Shown piece by piece: positions 1 through 8,351 of a DNA stretch of 64,000 nt (position 1 is the first letter of the stretch; every line of letters begins with the position of its first letter). The notes beneath the pieces were generated by a model, which had not been told where the DNA came from, ran no database searches, and saw only the letters and a program-made list of their open reading frames with translations. This DNA comes from Aromatoleum anaerobium. Lineage in GTDB: Bacteria > Pseudomonadota > Gammaproteobacteria > Burkholderiales > Rhodocyclaceae. Made by a program: the position numbers and the translations under genes. Location of the stretch: NCBI RefSeq assembly GCF_012910705.2, contig NZ_WTVG02000039.1, positions 186,001 through 250,000 on the forward strand, in the 5' to 3' direction.

Positions 1-1
1 C

Positions 2-1903
2 GCCGACGAGCTGCTGCAGCCGGCTGCGAAGGGCAAGTACAAAGGCTACAAGCTTGCCGACTACAACGTCGTCGCCGCCCGTCTGGGCTGGCTGCCGTCG
101 GCACCGCACTTCAACCGCAACCCGCTCGAACTCGTCGCCGCGGCCGAGAAGGCCGGCGCGAAGGATGAGGCCGGTGTCGCGCAGTACATCGTCGATGAGC
201 TGAAATCCGGCAAGCTCGACGTTGCGTTCGCCGATCCGGACGCACCGGAAAACTGGCCGCGCAACCTCTTCGTCTGGCGCGCGAACCTCATCGGCTCGTC
301 GGCGAAGGGTCACGAGTACTTCCTCAAGCACCTGCTGGGCGCGCAGAACGGCGTGCTGCAGGAAGGCGGCGACGGCGCCGGCACGAAGGAAGTGAAGTGG
401 CACGGCGAAGCTCCGGTCGGCAAGCTCGACCTGATGGTGGACATCAACTTCCGCCTCAATTCGACCGGCGCCTACTCGGACATCATCCTGCCGACGGCGA
501 CGTGGTACGAGAAGAACGACCTCAACACGACCGACATGCACCCCTTCATCCACCCGCTGTCGGAAGCCGTGACGCCGGGCTGGGAGTCGAAGTCCGACTG
601 GCAGATATTCAGGACGATCGCGAAGACCTTCTCGGATCTCGCCGAAAAGCACCTGGGCGTCGTCAAGGACATCGTCGCGCTGCCAATGCAGCACGACTCG
701 CCGTTCGAACTGGCGCAGCCGCTGGGCGGCATCAAGGACTGGAAGCGCGGCGAATGCGAGCCGGTTCCGGGCAAGACGCTGCCGCTGCTCAAGCTCGTCG
801 AGCGCGATTTCGCCAACACCTACCGGAAATACATCGCGCTCGGCCCGCTGATGACCAAGATCGGCAACAACGTCAAGGGCATCGACTGGAACACCGAGCA
901 GGAGTACGAAGAGCTCAAGAAGTGCAACTACACTGTGAAGCTGCCGGGTATCTCGTTCGGCATGCCGTCGCTCGAAGAAGACATTTCGGTGTGCGATGCG
1001 GTGATGCGCATGGCTCCCGAAACGAACGGTGAAGTCGCGCACAAGTCGTGGTCGGCGCTGTCGAAGAAGACCGGCATCGACCACCACCACCTGTACGCCG
1101 GCCGTCACGAGGACAAGATCACCTTCCGCGACATCCAGGCCCAGCCGCGCAAGATCATCACCGCGCCGACGTGGTCCGGGATCGAATCGGAGACGGTCAG
1201 CTATACCGCCGGCTACACGAACATCCACGAGCACATCCCGTTCCGCACGCTGACCGGCCGCGCGCATTTCTACCAGGATCACGAGTGGTTCCTCGACTTC
1301 GGCGAAGGTTTCTGCGCGTTCCGTCCGCCGGTCGACATGAAAGCGCAGAATGTGATCCCCGATTCGGTGCGCCGCAAACCGCACCTGACGCTGTCGTGGA
1401 TCACCCCGCACTCGAAGTGGGGCATCCACTCGTCGTACCAGGACAACCTGCGCATGCTGTCGCTGTTCCGTGGCGGCCCGTACGTGTGGGTGTCGGAAGA
1501 CGACGCGAAGGAAATCGGCCTCAAGGACAACGACTGGGTCGAGGCGATCAACGCGAACGGCGCGACGATGGCCCGGGCGGTGGTGTCGCAGCGCGTGCCG
1601 CGCGGCATGGCGCTGATGTACCACGCCCAGGAAAAGACGGTGAACGTGCCCGGCTCGCCTTCCACCGGCAAGCGCGGCGGCATCCTCAACTCCGTGACGC
1701 GCGTGATCGTCAAGCCGACCAACATGGTCGGCGGCTACGCGCAGCTCGCGTACAGCTTCAACTACTACGGCACCGTCGGTTGCCAGCGTGACGAGGTGGT
1801 GGTGCTGCACAAGGTCGCCGATCAGGACATCGACTGGCTCGAACGGCCGCTGACCGCCGAGCGGGAAGAACAACGCAATCCGGTCGGAGTCGGACCCCGG
1901 TGA
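2..1903 (+). CDS. narG: Respiratory nitrate reductase alpha subunit NarG, 3' part (5' end outside window)
   Basis: This is the catalytic molybdenum subunit of the membrane-bound nitrate reductase, which reduces nitrate to nitrite on the cytoplasmic side. The open frame enters from the left edge and supplies the C-terminal 633 residues of a protein normally about 1,200-1,250 residues long. It follows the NarG family throughout, including 'YEKNDLNTTDMHPFIHP', 'QAQPRKIITAPTWSG', 'WGIHSSYQDN' and the C-terminal 'GGYAQLAYSFNYYGTVG' segment of the molybdopterin-dinucleotide-binding domain. The N-terminal 4Fe-4S site and the Mo ligand lie outside the window. narH, narJ and narI follow on the same strand, so the identity is firm. 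The 159-bp gap to narH is unusually long for a nar operon and is filled by an inverted-repeat element. Confidence 0.97.
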   Translation, partial: ADELLQPAAKGKYKGYKLADYNVVAARLGWLPSAPHFNRNPLELVAAAEKAGAKDEAGVAQYIVDELKSGKLDVAFADPDAPENWPRNLFVWRANLIGSSAKGHEYFLKHLLGAQNGVLQEGGDGAGTKEVKWHGEAPVGKLDLMVDINFRLNSTGAYSDIILPTATWYEKNDLNTTDMHPFIHPLSEAVTPGWESKSDWQIFRTIAKTFSDLAEKHLGVVKDIVALPMQHDSPFELAQPLGGIKDWKRGECEPVPGKTLPLLKLVERDFANTYRKYIALGPLMTKIGNNVKGIDWNTEQEYEELKKCNYTVKLPGISFGMPSLEEDISVCDAVMRMAPETNGEVAHKSWSALSKKTGIDHHHLYAGRHEDKITFRDIQAQPRKIITAPTWSGIESETVSYTAGYTNIHEHIPFRTLTGRAHFYQDHEWFLDFGEGFCAFRPPVDMKAQNVIPDSVRRKPHLTLSWITPHSKWGIHSSYQDNLRMLSLFRGGPYVWVSEDDAKEIGLKDNDWVEAINANGATMARAVVSQRVPRGMALMYHAQEKTVNVPGSPSTGKRGGILNSVTRVIVKPTNMVGGYAQLAYSFNYYGTVGCQRDEVVVLHKVADQDIDWLERPLTAEREEQRNPVGVGPR

Positions 1904-1915
1904 ATTCGTAGCTCT

Positions 1916-2008
1916 GGCGTAGGGCGGAAAAGCGAAGCGCCTTCCGCCGTACAGCGGTTGCGCCCCGATGGCGGATAACGCCGCGACGCGGCTCATCCGC
2001 CCTACGCC
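1916..2008. repeat. 93-bp inverted-repeat element (REP/MITE-like) between narG and narH
   Basis: The element is bounded by a perfect 13-bp inverted repeat, 1916-1928 against 1996-2008, with core 'GTAGGGCGGA'. Inside are two further potential hairpins: GCGGAA/TTCCGC near the left end, and GGCGGAT/ATCCGCC spanning the right half. It encodes nothing visible. Its size and paired hairpins resemble the short palindromic elements scattered between genes in proteobacteria. I saw no second copy in this window. Lying inside the nar operon, it could influence the relative mRNA stability of narG and narHJI; that is inference. Confidence 0.7.
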
Positions 2009-2062
2009 CGCGACGAAATAGCCCGCATCCGGCCAACAAGGCAAAAGGAACTGGAGATATAA

Positions 2063-3613
2063 ATGAAGATACGCGCGCAATTCGCGATGGTGTTCAACCT
2101 GGACAAGTGCATCGGCTGCCATACCTGCTCGGTGACCTGCAAGAACGTCTGGTCGAACCGCAAGGGCATCGAATACGCCTGGTTCAACAACGTTGAATCC
2201 AAGCCCGGCATCGGCTACCCGAAGCAGTGGGAAAACCAGGAAAAGTGGAAAGGCGGCTGGGAGAAGGTCAACGGCAAGCTCGAACTCAAGGCCGGCGGCC
2301 GGCTGAAGAAGATCGTGCAGATTTTCGCCAACCCGAACATGCCGGAGATCGACGACTACTACGAGCCCTTCACCTACGATTACGCCCGGCTGCAGAACGC
2401 GCCGCTGTCGGAAGCCACGCCGACCGCACGGCCGGTGTCGCAGATCACCGGCCAGAAGATGGACAAGATCACCTGGGGGCCGAACTGGGAAGACGACCTC
2501 GCCGGCGAATTCGCCGCGCGCTCGCAGGACGCCAACTTCGCGAACATGCAGAAGGAGATGTACAAGCAGTTCGAGAACACCTTCCACCTGTACCTGCCGC
2601 GCATCTGCAACCACTGCATCAACCCCGCCTGTGTCGCGTCCTGCCCGTCCGGCGCGATGTACAAGCGCGAGGAAGACGGCATCGTGCTTGCCGACCAGGA
2701 CCGCTGCCGCGGCTGGCGGATGTGCATCTCCGGCTGCCCGTACAAGAAAGTGTTCTTCAACTGGGAATCGTCGAAGGCGGAAAAGTGCATCGGCTGCTAC
2801 CCGCGCGTCGAATCCGGCCTGCCGACCGTGTGCTCGGAATCCTGCGTCGGCCGCATCCGCTACAACGGCATCATCCTCTATGACGCCGACAAGCTCCTGG
2901 ACGCCGCGTCGACCGACAACGAGCAGGACCTGTACAAGGCCCACCTCGACCTCTTCGTCGACCCGTACGACCCGGCAATCATCGCCCAGGCGCTGAAGGA
3001 CGGCGTACCGCAGACGTGGATCGACGCCGCGCAGAAGTCGCCGATCTACAAGATGGCGGTCGAGTGGAAGATCGCGTTCCCGCTGCACCCCGAGTTCCGC
3101 ACGCTGCCGATGATCTGGTACGTGCCGCCGCTCTCCCCGGTGCAGTCGCAGATCGACCAGCGGAAGCTGCCGACCGAAGCCGACGGTGTGATCCCGAAGG
3201 CCGAGGCGATGCGCCTGCCGGTGCAGTACCTCGCGAACCTGCTGACTGCGGGCAAGACCGAATACATCACGGGCGCGCTCAACCGCCTGCTCGCGATGCG
3301 CTCCTACATGCGTTCGATCCATGTCGAAGGCAAGCCGGACGTCGGACCGCTGACGCGCGCCGGCATCGACGAGAACATCGCGAAGGAGATGTACCGCTAT
3401 CTGGCGATCGCGAACTACGAGGACCGCTTCGTCGTGCCGACCGCGCACGAGGAAATCCGCCTCGACGACTACCACGCCTTCCAGGGCCAGAACGGCTTCA
3501 CGTTCGGCAACGACTCGTCGAGCGGCGTGACGCGCAACTCGCTGTTCCCCGAACGCCGCAAGGAGAGCGCCGAGCCGCGCGAACCCGCGCCGCTCGCCGG
3601 CCCGCGCGAATAA
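2063..3613 (+). CDS. narH: Respiratory nitrate reductase beta subunit NarH
   Basis: NarH is the iron-sulfur subunit that passes electrons from the heme subunit NarI to the molybdenum site in NarG. The protein has 516 residues, normal for the family. Four cysteine groups are visible: C16/C19/C22/C26; C182/C185/C190/C194; C215/W218/C221/C225; and the 'KCIGCYPR' group with the cysteines after it. Trp218 replaces a cysteine in the third group, the NarH hallmark that yields a 3Fe-4S cluster. The ATG at 2063 is preceded by GGAG at 2053-2056. narJ starts 8 bp after the stop. Confidence 0.97.
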   Translation: MKIRAQFAMVFNLDKCIGCHTCSVTCKNVWSNRKGIEYAWFNNVESKPGIGYPKQWENQEKWKGGWEKVNGKLELKAGGRLKKIVQIFANPNMPEIDDYYEPFTYDYARLQNAPLSEATPTARPVSQITGQKMDKITWGPNWEDDLAGEFAARSQDANFANMQKEMYKQFENTFHLYLPRICNHCINPACVASCPSGAMYKREEDGIVLADQDRCRGWRMCISGCPYKKVFFNWESSKAEKCIGCYPRVESGLPTVCSESCVGRIRYNGIILYDADKLLDAASTDNEQDLYKAHLDLFVDPYDPAIIAQALKDGVPQTWIDAAQKSPIYKMAVEWKIAFPLHPEFRTLPMIWYVPPLSPVQSQIDQRKLPTEADGVIPKAEAMRLPVQYLANLLTAGKTEYITGALNRLLAMRSYMRSIHVEGKPDVGPLTRAGIDENIAKEMYRYLAIANYEDRFVVPTAHEEIRLDDYHAFQGQNGFTFGNDSSSGVTRNSLFPERRKESAEPREPAPLAGPRE

Positions 3614-3621
3614 AGGAGACG

Positions 3622-4167
3622 ATGATGAAAATTTTCAGATTGCTTGCTGCCCTTCTCGATTACCCGAACGACGAGTTTCTCGCGGCGCTGCGCGAAATGG
3701 CAGGTAATGACGCCCGCGCCTTCGTCGATGGCCTCGACGAAGAAAACGTCCTCGACGCCGACGAAGCAGGCCAGATCGCGGAATTCATCACCGCGATGCT
3801 TGCTGCCGAACCGCTCGAGCTGCAGGGCACCTACGTCCAGTGCTTCGACCTCACCGCCGAGCACAGCCTGCACCTGACCCACCACCTGTTCGGCGAGGAG
3901 AAGACGCGCGGACCGGCACTGATCGATCTGGGCGAGTTCTACCAGAGCTACGGACTGAAGGTCGACGAGAAGGAACTGCCGGACTACCTGCCGGTGATGC
4001 TCGAGTTCGTGTCGACGATCGAGCTCGACGAGGCGCGGGTGTTCCTCGCCGACGTTGCAAAGGTGCTGAAAGTGCTCGCCGACAACCTGGAAAAATCCGG
4101 CAGCGATCACGCGAAGCTGGTCCGGATCATCGAGAAACAGGGCAGCCTCGCTCGCCTGGCCGCCTGA
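3622..4167 (+). CDS. narJ: Nitrate reductase molybdenum cofactor assembly chaperone NarJ
   Basis: NarJ is a cytoplasmic TorD-family chaperone. It binds apo-NarG, allows insertion of the molybdenum cofactor and coordinates membrane attachment; it is not part of the finished enzyme. The product has 181 residues and is all helical, starting 'MMKIFRLLAALLDYP', with the family segment 'QGTYVQCFDLTAEHSLHLTH' near the middle. Two adjacent ATG codons (3622 and 3625) follow AGGAG at 3614-3618; either could be used. It lies between narH and narI, the usual position, with 9 bp to narI. Confidence 0.95.
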   Translation: MMKIFRLLAALLDYPNDEFLAALREMAGNDARAFVDGLDEENVLDADEAGQIAEFITAMLAAEPLELQGTYVQCFDLTAEHSLHLTHHLFGEEKTRGPALIDLGEFYQSYGLKVDEKELPDYLPVMLEFVSTIELDEARVFLADVAKVLKVLADNLEKSGSDHAKLVRIIEKQGSLARLAA

Positions 4168-4176
4168 GGAGACATC

Positions 4177-4875
4177 ATGAACCTGCAAAACTTCTTTTTC
4201 GGGGTGTACCCCTACATCGCGCTGACGGTGTTCATTGTCGGCAGCTGGATCCGCTACGACAACGAGCAGTACACGTGGAAGACCGACTCGTCGCTGCTGC
4301 TGTCCAAGCGCTACATGTGGGTCGCGAGCAACCTGTTCCACGTCGGCATCCTGGCGATCTTCGGCGGCCATTTCGCCGGCCTGGTGTTGCCCCACGCGCT
4401 GTGGATCGCGCTCGGCGTGTCGGATCTCGACCACCAGTGGCTCGCGATCGTCGCCGGCAGCGTGTTCGGCACGATGTGCCTGATCGGCGGCAGCATCCTG
4501 TGGCTGCGGCGCATGTTCAACGCGCGCGTGCGTGCGGCCAGCCGTACGATGGACGTCTTCATCATCAGCTGGCTGATGATCACGCTGCTGCTGGGCTTGT
4601 CGACGCTGCCCACGTCGATCGGTCACGCAAACCATGGCGACCCCGGCGTGATGCTGGCGCTGTCGGGCTGGGTGCAGAGCGTGCTGACGCTCAATCCGCA
4701 ACCGTCGCTCCTCGATAACGTCGAACCGGTGTTCCGCCTGCACATGTTCTTCGGCATGACGGTCTTCCTGCTGTTCCCGTTCTCGCGTCTCGTCCATATC
4801 TGGACCGCGCCGATCAGCTACCTGGGTCGTGCATACCAGATCGTGCGGACCAAGCGGCAGATCAAGGCAGCCTGA
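4177..4875 (+). CDS. narI: Respiratory nitrate reductase gamma subunit NarI (cytochrome b)
   Basis: NarI is the membrane anchor and quinol-oxidising diheme cytochrome b of nitrate reductase; it takes electrons from the quinol pool and passes them to NarH. The 232-residue protein has about five membrane segments. Four histidines fall where the family places its heme ligands: H55 in 'ASNLFHVGI', H65 in 'GGHFAG', H189 in 'FRLHMFFGM' and H207 in 'SRLVHIW'. The ATG follows a GGAG overlapping the narJ stop. It is the last gene of the nar operon here; a strong hairpin follows. Confidence 0.97.
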   Translation: MNLQNFFFGVYPYIALTVFIVGSWIRYDNEQYTWKTDSSLLLSKRYMWVASNLFHVGILAIFGGHFAGLVLPHALWIALGVSDLDHQWLAIVAGSVFGTMCLIGGSILWLRRMFNARVRAASRTMDVFIISWLMITLLLGLSTLPTSIGHANHGDPGVMLALSGWVQSVLTLNPQPSLLDNVEPVFRLHMFFGMTVFLLFPFSRLVHIWTAPISYLGRAYQIVRTKRQIKAA

Positions 4876-4895
4876 ACCTGAAGCGAATGTAGTAC

Positions 4896-4919
4896 CGGGC
4901 AGCACATTTGTGCTGCCCG
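4896..4919 (+). terminator. Hairpin terminator after narI
   Basis: A perfect 10-bp stem (CGGGCAGCAC / GTGCTGCCCG) with a 4-base loop ATTT lies 20 bp after the narI stop. Only a weak T-rich tract follows, so termination may be partial. It separates narGHJI from narXL. Confidence 0.65.
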
Positions 4920-4978
4920 CTCTTGCTCGGGAAGGACTTGCGTCGTAGTCTGCAGGCCTTCTTTCGCAATGAGCGTCC

Positions 4979-6934
4979 ATGCTGCGTCTGCGCAACAGTC
5001 TGGCCACCAAGATCACCGGCATTCTGCTGGTGTTTTTTCTTGTCGCACTGACCGCCATCGGTCTGACGCTTTTCATCTCCTGGCAGCTCGAAGGAGCGGC
5101 CGCGGCGATCAACGATGCCGGCAGTCTTCGGATGCGCGCCTACCGCGTCGACCACCTGCTGGCGCGCGGCCCCGCCGCGACATCGAACGACCCGGTCGCC
5201 TTCACTGCTTCCCTGAAGTCGGAACTCGACGACTTCGAACGGGTACTCGGCGAACTTCGCCGCGGCGATCCGCACCGGCCGCTTTTCATCCCGCGCGACA
5301 ATGGCATTCCCGCAGACCTCGACGAGATGGCCGAGTTCTGGTCGCTGCGCATCCGTCCCGTGCTTGCCGAGCTGATCGCCGCTCCCGACCCCGTGCGCCG
5401 TCGCGCCGGCCTGCCCGAATTCGATCGCACCGTCAAAAGCTTCGTCGCCGGGATCAACGAAGTCGTGCTCAAGATGGAGCGCAGCTACGCCCGCAATACC
5501 GATATCCTGCGCGCCTCGCAGGTATCCCTGATTGCGCTGGCGATCATCGGCACCCTGGTCCTGATCCGTTTCTTCTTCGTGCTGGTGATCCAGCCGGTGT
5601 GCGAACTGCAGGACGGCATGAAGCGGATGGAGCAGGAGGATTTCAACGCCCGCGTGCCGGTGCTCGCGAGCGATGAATTCGGCGAACTGTCGGAAGGCTT
5701 CAACCGCATGGCGGTCCACCTGCAAGGCCTCTACGCCACGCTCGAGGAGCGGGTCGCGGCAAAGACGCGCAGCCTCGAGGAAAAAAACCGCGAACTCGAA
5801 ATCCTCTACGATATCGGCGCTTTTTTGCGTGAGCCCAATGACGTGGACAGCCTTTGCAGAGGCTTTCTGCAGCGCGTCGAGGGGACGTTCGGCGCTGGTG
5901 CGAGTTCGGCGCGATTGCTCGACAGCGGTTCCGAGAATCTCTGCCTGACCGTGCACAACGGGCTCGACCGGGATTTTATCGAACGCGAGGCGGTGCTCCA
6001 ATGCGGCGAATGCCTGTGCGGCGAGGCTGTGCGGCGCGGGGCATCGCTGGTGTGCGAGTTGAGTGCCCCCGATCCGGCCCTGACGCTGTGGATATGCCGC
6101 CGAGCCGGTTTCCAGGTCATCACGGCCACGGCGATTACCGCGAACAAACAGACGCTCGGCATCTACAACCTGTATTTCGTCGACGCCCGGCCCCTTTCCG
6201 ACTCCGACCGCCTGTTGCTCGAAACGCTCGGCCAGCAGTTGGGCATCGCGATCGAGAACCAGCGCCTGCAGGCGAGCGGGCGCGAACTCGCCGTGTCGGA
6301 GGAGCGCAACCTGCTCGCACGCGAACTGCACGATTCGATTGCGCAGGGTCTCGCCTTCATGAACTTGCAGGTGCAGATGCTCGAGGGCGCGCTCGACCGC
6401 AATGACGCCGGCGAAGCGCGCGACACGCTTGCCATGCTGCGCCAGGGCGTGCAGGAGAGCTATGACGACGTGCGCGAACTGCTGGTGCATTTCCGCACGC
6501 GCGTCCAAAAACAGGACTTGGGCCTGGCGATCACCGCGACCCTGCGGCGCTTGGCCGAGCAAACCGGCATCGCCACCGACCTCGACGTGCTGGGTGATGC
6601 GGCTCCGCTCGATGCCGAAGCCGAGACCCAGGTCCTCTATATCGTTCAGGAGGCGCTGTCGAACGTACGCAAGCACGCGAATGCCCGGTCTGTGAAAGTG
6701 GTGATCCGCCGGGGCATCGACGGACTTTCGGTGGTCGTTCGCGACGACGGGGTCGGTTTCGATGAAACCGACCGCAGTACCGCAGCGCAGGAAGCCCACA
6801 TCGGGCTCGAGATCATGAGGGAGCGGACGCTGCGTATTGGCGGACGGTTCTCGATACGTTCCGCGCGTGGCAAGGGCACCGAAATCCGTGTCGAACTTTC
6901 CCGCACCAAGAAGGAAAACCTCATCGATGCCTGA
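4979..6934 (+). CDS. narX: Nitrate/nitrite sensor histidine kinase NarX
   Basis: This is a membrane sensor kinase that detects nitrate/nitrite in the periplasm and phosphorylates NarL. The order of parts in the 651 residues is: a first membrane helix (about 10-35); a periplasmic ligand domain opening with a P-box, 'DAGSLRMRAYR' (about 46-56), the NarX/NarQ nitrate-binding signature; a second helix (about 178-202); a HAMP linker; a GAF-like central domain; and a HisKA_3 domain with the phospho-acceptor H451 in 'ARELHDSIAQG', followed by an ATPase domain ('DDGVGF', 'GKGTEI'). The cysteine pair in 'QCGECLCGEA' recalls the central NarX cysteine cluster. Its last 8 bp overlap narL, so the two are translationally coupled. 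Confidence 0.93.
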   Translation: MLRLRNSLATKITGILLVFFLVALTAIGLTLFISWQLEGAAAAINDAGSLRMRAYRVDHLLARGPAATSNDPVAFTASLKSELDDFERVLGELRRGDPHRPLFIPRDNGIPADLDEMAEFWSLRIRPVLAELIAAPDPVRRRAGLPEFDRTVKSFVAGINEVVLKMERSYARNTDILRASQVSLIALAIIGTLVLIRFFFVLVIQPVCELQDGMKRMEQEDFNARVPVLASDEFGELSEGFNRMAVHLQGLYATLEERVAAKTRSLEEKNRELEILYDIGAFLREPNDVDSLCRGFLQRVEGTFGAGASSARLLDSGSENLCLTVHNGLDRDFIEREAVLQCGECLCGEAVRRGASLVCELSAPDPALTLWICRRAGFQVITATAITANKQTLGIYNLYFVDARPLSDSDRLLLETLGQQLGIAIENQRLQASGRELAVSEERNLLARELHDSIAQGLAFMNLQVQMLEGALDRNDAGEARDTLAMLRQGVQESYDDVRELLVHFRTRVQKQDLGLAITATLRRLAEQTGIATDLDVLGDAAPLDAEAETQVLYIVQEALSNVRKHANARSVKVVIRRGIDGLSVVVRDDGVGFDETDRSTAAQEAHIGLEIMRERTLRIGGRFSIRSARGKGTEIRVELSRTKKENLIDA

Positions 6935-7607
6935 TCCGATCCGCGTCCTCCTGGTCGACGACCACGCCCTTTTCCGCAGCGGCATCAAGTCGCTGTTGCA
7001 GCGCCATGCGGAGTTCGAGATTGTCGGCGAGGCCGGCGACGGCATGGAGGGCGTCAAGCGCGCCGGGCAGCTCAAGCCCCATGTCGTACTGCTCGACCTG
7101 CACATGCCCGGGCTCTCGGGGCGCGACGCTGCGGCGATGATGGCGGAAGAGTCGCCGAGTTCGAACGTCCTGATGCTCACGGTGTCGGAAGATGCCGAGG
7201 ATCTCATCGAGACATTGCGCGCCGGAGCTTGCGGCTATCTTCTCAAGAACATCGAGGCCGACGCGCTGATCGCGGCAATCAACAAGGCAGCTGCGGGCGA
7301 ATCCGTAATCTCGCCGCAGATGATGGGGAAACTCCTGAAAGGCGTACGCGGCGAGCTTCCGCCGAAAACCGCGGCGCAGACGGTGGTCGCGTCGGAACTC
7401 AACAAGCTGTCCCCGCGCGAGCGCGAAATCCTCACTTTCCTTGCGCGCGGGCAGAGCAACAAGGAGATCGCGCGCAAGCTCGAATTGGCTGAAAGCACCG
7501 TGAAGATCCACGTACAGAACATCCTGCGCAAACTCAACCTGACGAGCCGCGTGCAGGCCGCGGTTTTTGCCGTCGAACAGGGAATCGTGCAGGATTCCGA
7601 CACCTGA
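6927..7607 (+). CDS. narL: Nitrate/nitrite response regulator NarL
   Basis: NarL is the DNA-binding partner of NarX and is expected to activate nar transcription. The 226-residue product has an N-terminal receiver domain with acidic pocket D11/D12, phosphorylation site D57 in 'VVLLDLHMPG' and the conserved lysine in 'YLLKN'. A LuxR-type helix-turn-helix occupies roughly 155-215 ('LSPREREILTFLARGQSNKE'). The start overlaps the end of narX. This is the normal length for NarL/FixJ-type regulators, and the adjacent nar genes make NarL the best name. Confidence 0.93.
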   Translation: MPDPIRVLLVDDHALFRSGIKSLLQRHAEFEIVGEAGDGMEGVKRAGQLKPHVVLLDLHMPGLSGRDAAAMMAEESPSSNVLMLTVSEDAEDLIETLRAGACGYLLKNIEADALIAAINKAAAGESVISPQMMGKLLKGVRGELPPKTAAQTVVASELNKLSPREREILTFLARGQSNKEIARKLELAESTVKIHVQNILRKLNLTSRVQAAVFAVEQGIVQDSDT

Positions 7608-7629
7608 TGCGGGGCTGACGGAGACTGGA

Positions 7630-8145
7630 TTGGAAACACCAGGCCCTTCACGCGGCACCATATTCGGCCGCGTGGTGCTCCCCTTTGCGCTGATTCCGCC
7701 CTTCATGATCGTGTTTGCGATGCGCGATCATCCGGGGATCTACCGCGTGAATCCGGCGTCGGCGAACTGGGAATGGGTGGCGCTGCTGGTTTTTGCCGCC
7801 GAAATCGCCTCGGTCCACCTCTTCGCCGCAATGTTGCGTCTCACGACGCCCGTCGACAGACTGCGCCCGACGCACGAACTGGCTTACCTGATTGCGGCGC
7901 GCGCCGCGTCCCCGCTCTGGGCGTCGGCAATCGTCCTTGCGATTCCAAGCCTCGCCGCACTCATCGCGGTGCATCTGCTCGCGCATTTCGTCGCGCTGCG
8001 CACCCTTTATCGCGATATCCGCAGGGAACTGCAAATCGGCGGCGATCTTGAGGCGCTGCACGTGACATACATGGTATACAGCGTCGCCGTGGTCCTCTGG
8101 ATACCGCTCATGGTGATGATTTTCGTCTCTGTTGCACAAACGTGA
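7630..8145 (+). CDS. Polytopic membrane protein, Yip1/DUF1282-like
   Basis: A 171-residue protein with about four or five hydrophobic segments follows narL closely and probably belongs to its transcription unit. The spacing and sequence ('GRVVLPFALIPPFMIVFAM', central 'RAASPLWASAIVLAIPSL') resemble the Yip1/DUF1282 family, whose bacterial members have no settled function. No ATG fits well. I chose the TTG at 7630 because a GGAG-like site (7618-7623) precedes it; an upstream ATG at 7567, inside narL, would add 21 residues of poor quality. Function is unknown, and a nitrate-related role is only suggested by position. Confidence 0.6.
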   Translation: METPGPSRGTIFGRVVLPFALIPPFMIVFAMRDHPGIYRVNPASANWEWVALLVFAAEIASVHLFAAMLRLTTPVDRLRPTHELAYLIAARAASPLWASAIVLAIPSLAALIAVHLLAHFVALRTLYRDIRRELQIGGDLEALHVTYMVYSVAVVLWIPLMVMIFVSVAQT

Positions 8146-8231
8146 ATCCTGGTGGGACGCTCCCGGCCAAGCGGCAGCGACGCCCACTCATGCCCTGCCG
8201 GGCGCGGCCAGATTCCGCATCACCGGCGTCC

Positions 8232-8245
8232 TTGTCCTCGATCAA
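8232..8245 (+). promoter_or_regulatory. Candidate FNR/CRP-type operator upstream of the nos block, now cut off by an IS
   Basis: The 14-mer TTGTCCTCGATCAA matches the FNR consensus TTGAT-N4-ATCAA at 8 of 10 fixed positions, with a perfect right half. A TAGCAT hexamer at 8268-8273 lies where a -10 box would be for a site centred at -41.5. The next gene downstream on this strand is nosZ, but IS copy 1 (8352-9878) now lies between. Two mismatches make this a moderate prediction. Confidence 0.4.
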
Positions 8246-8351
8246 GGAACTCGTTAGCCGCCTTCATTAGCATGCGGCATGAAGGAATATGACGTTTGTT
8301 GTAACAGCATGTTACTGTGCGCCCTGCCACTCTTCCGGCAAGAGAGCAGGC

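Noticed and set aside
3469-5112. Minus-strand frame of 547 codons over narH-narX
   Set aside because: Antisense to narJ and narI, which match known families residue by residue; the composition is low-complexity Arg/Gln/Glu/Asp.
4862-7207. Minus-strand frame of 781 codons over narX-narL
   Set aside because: Shadow of narX and narL; no ribosome site and no domain.
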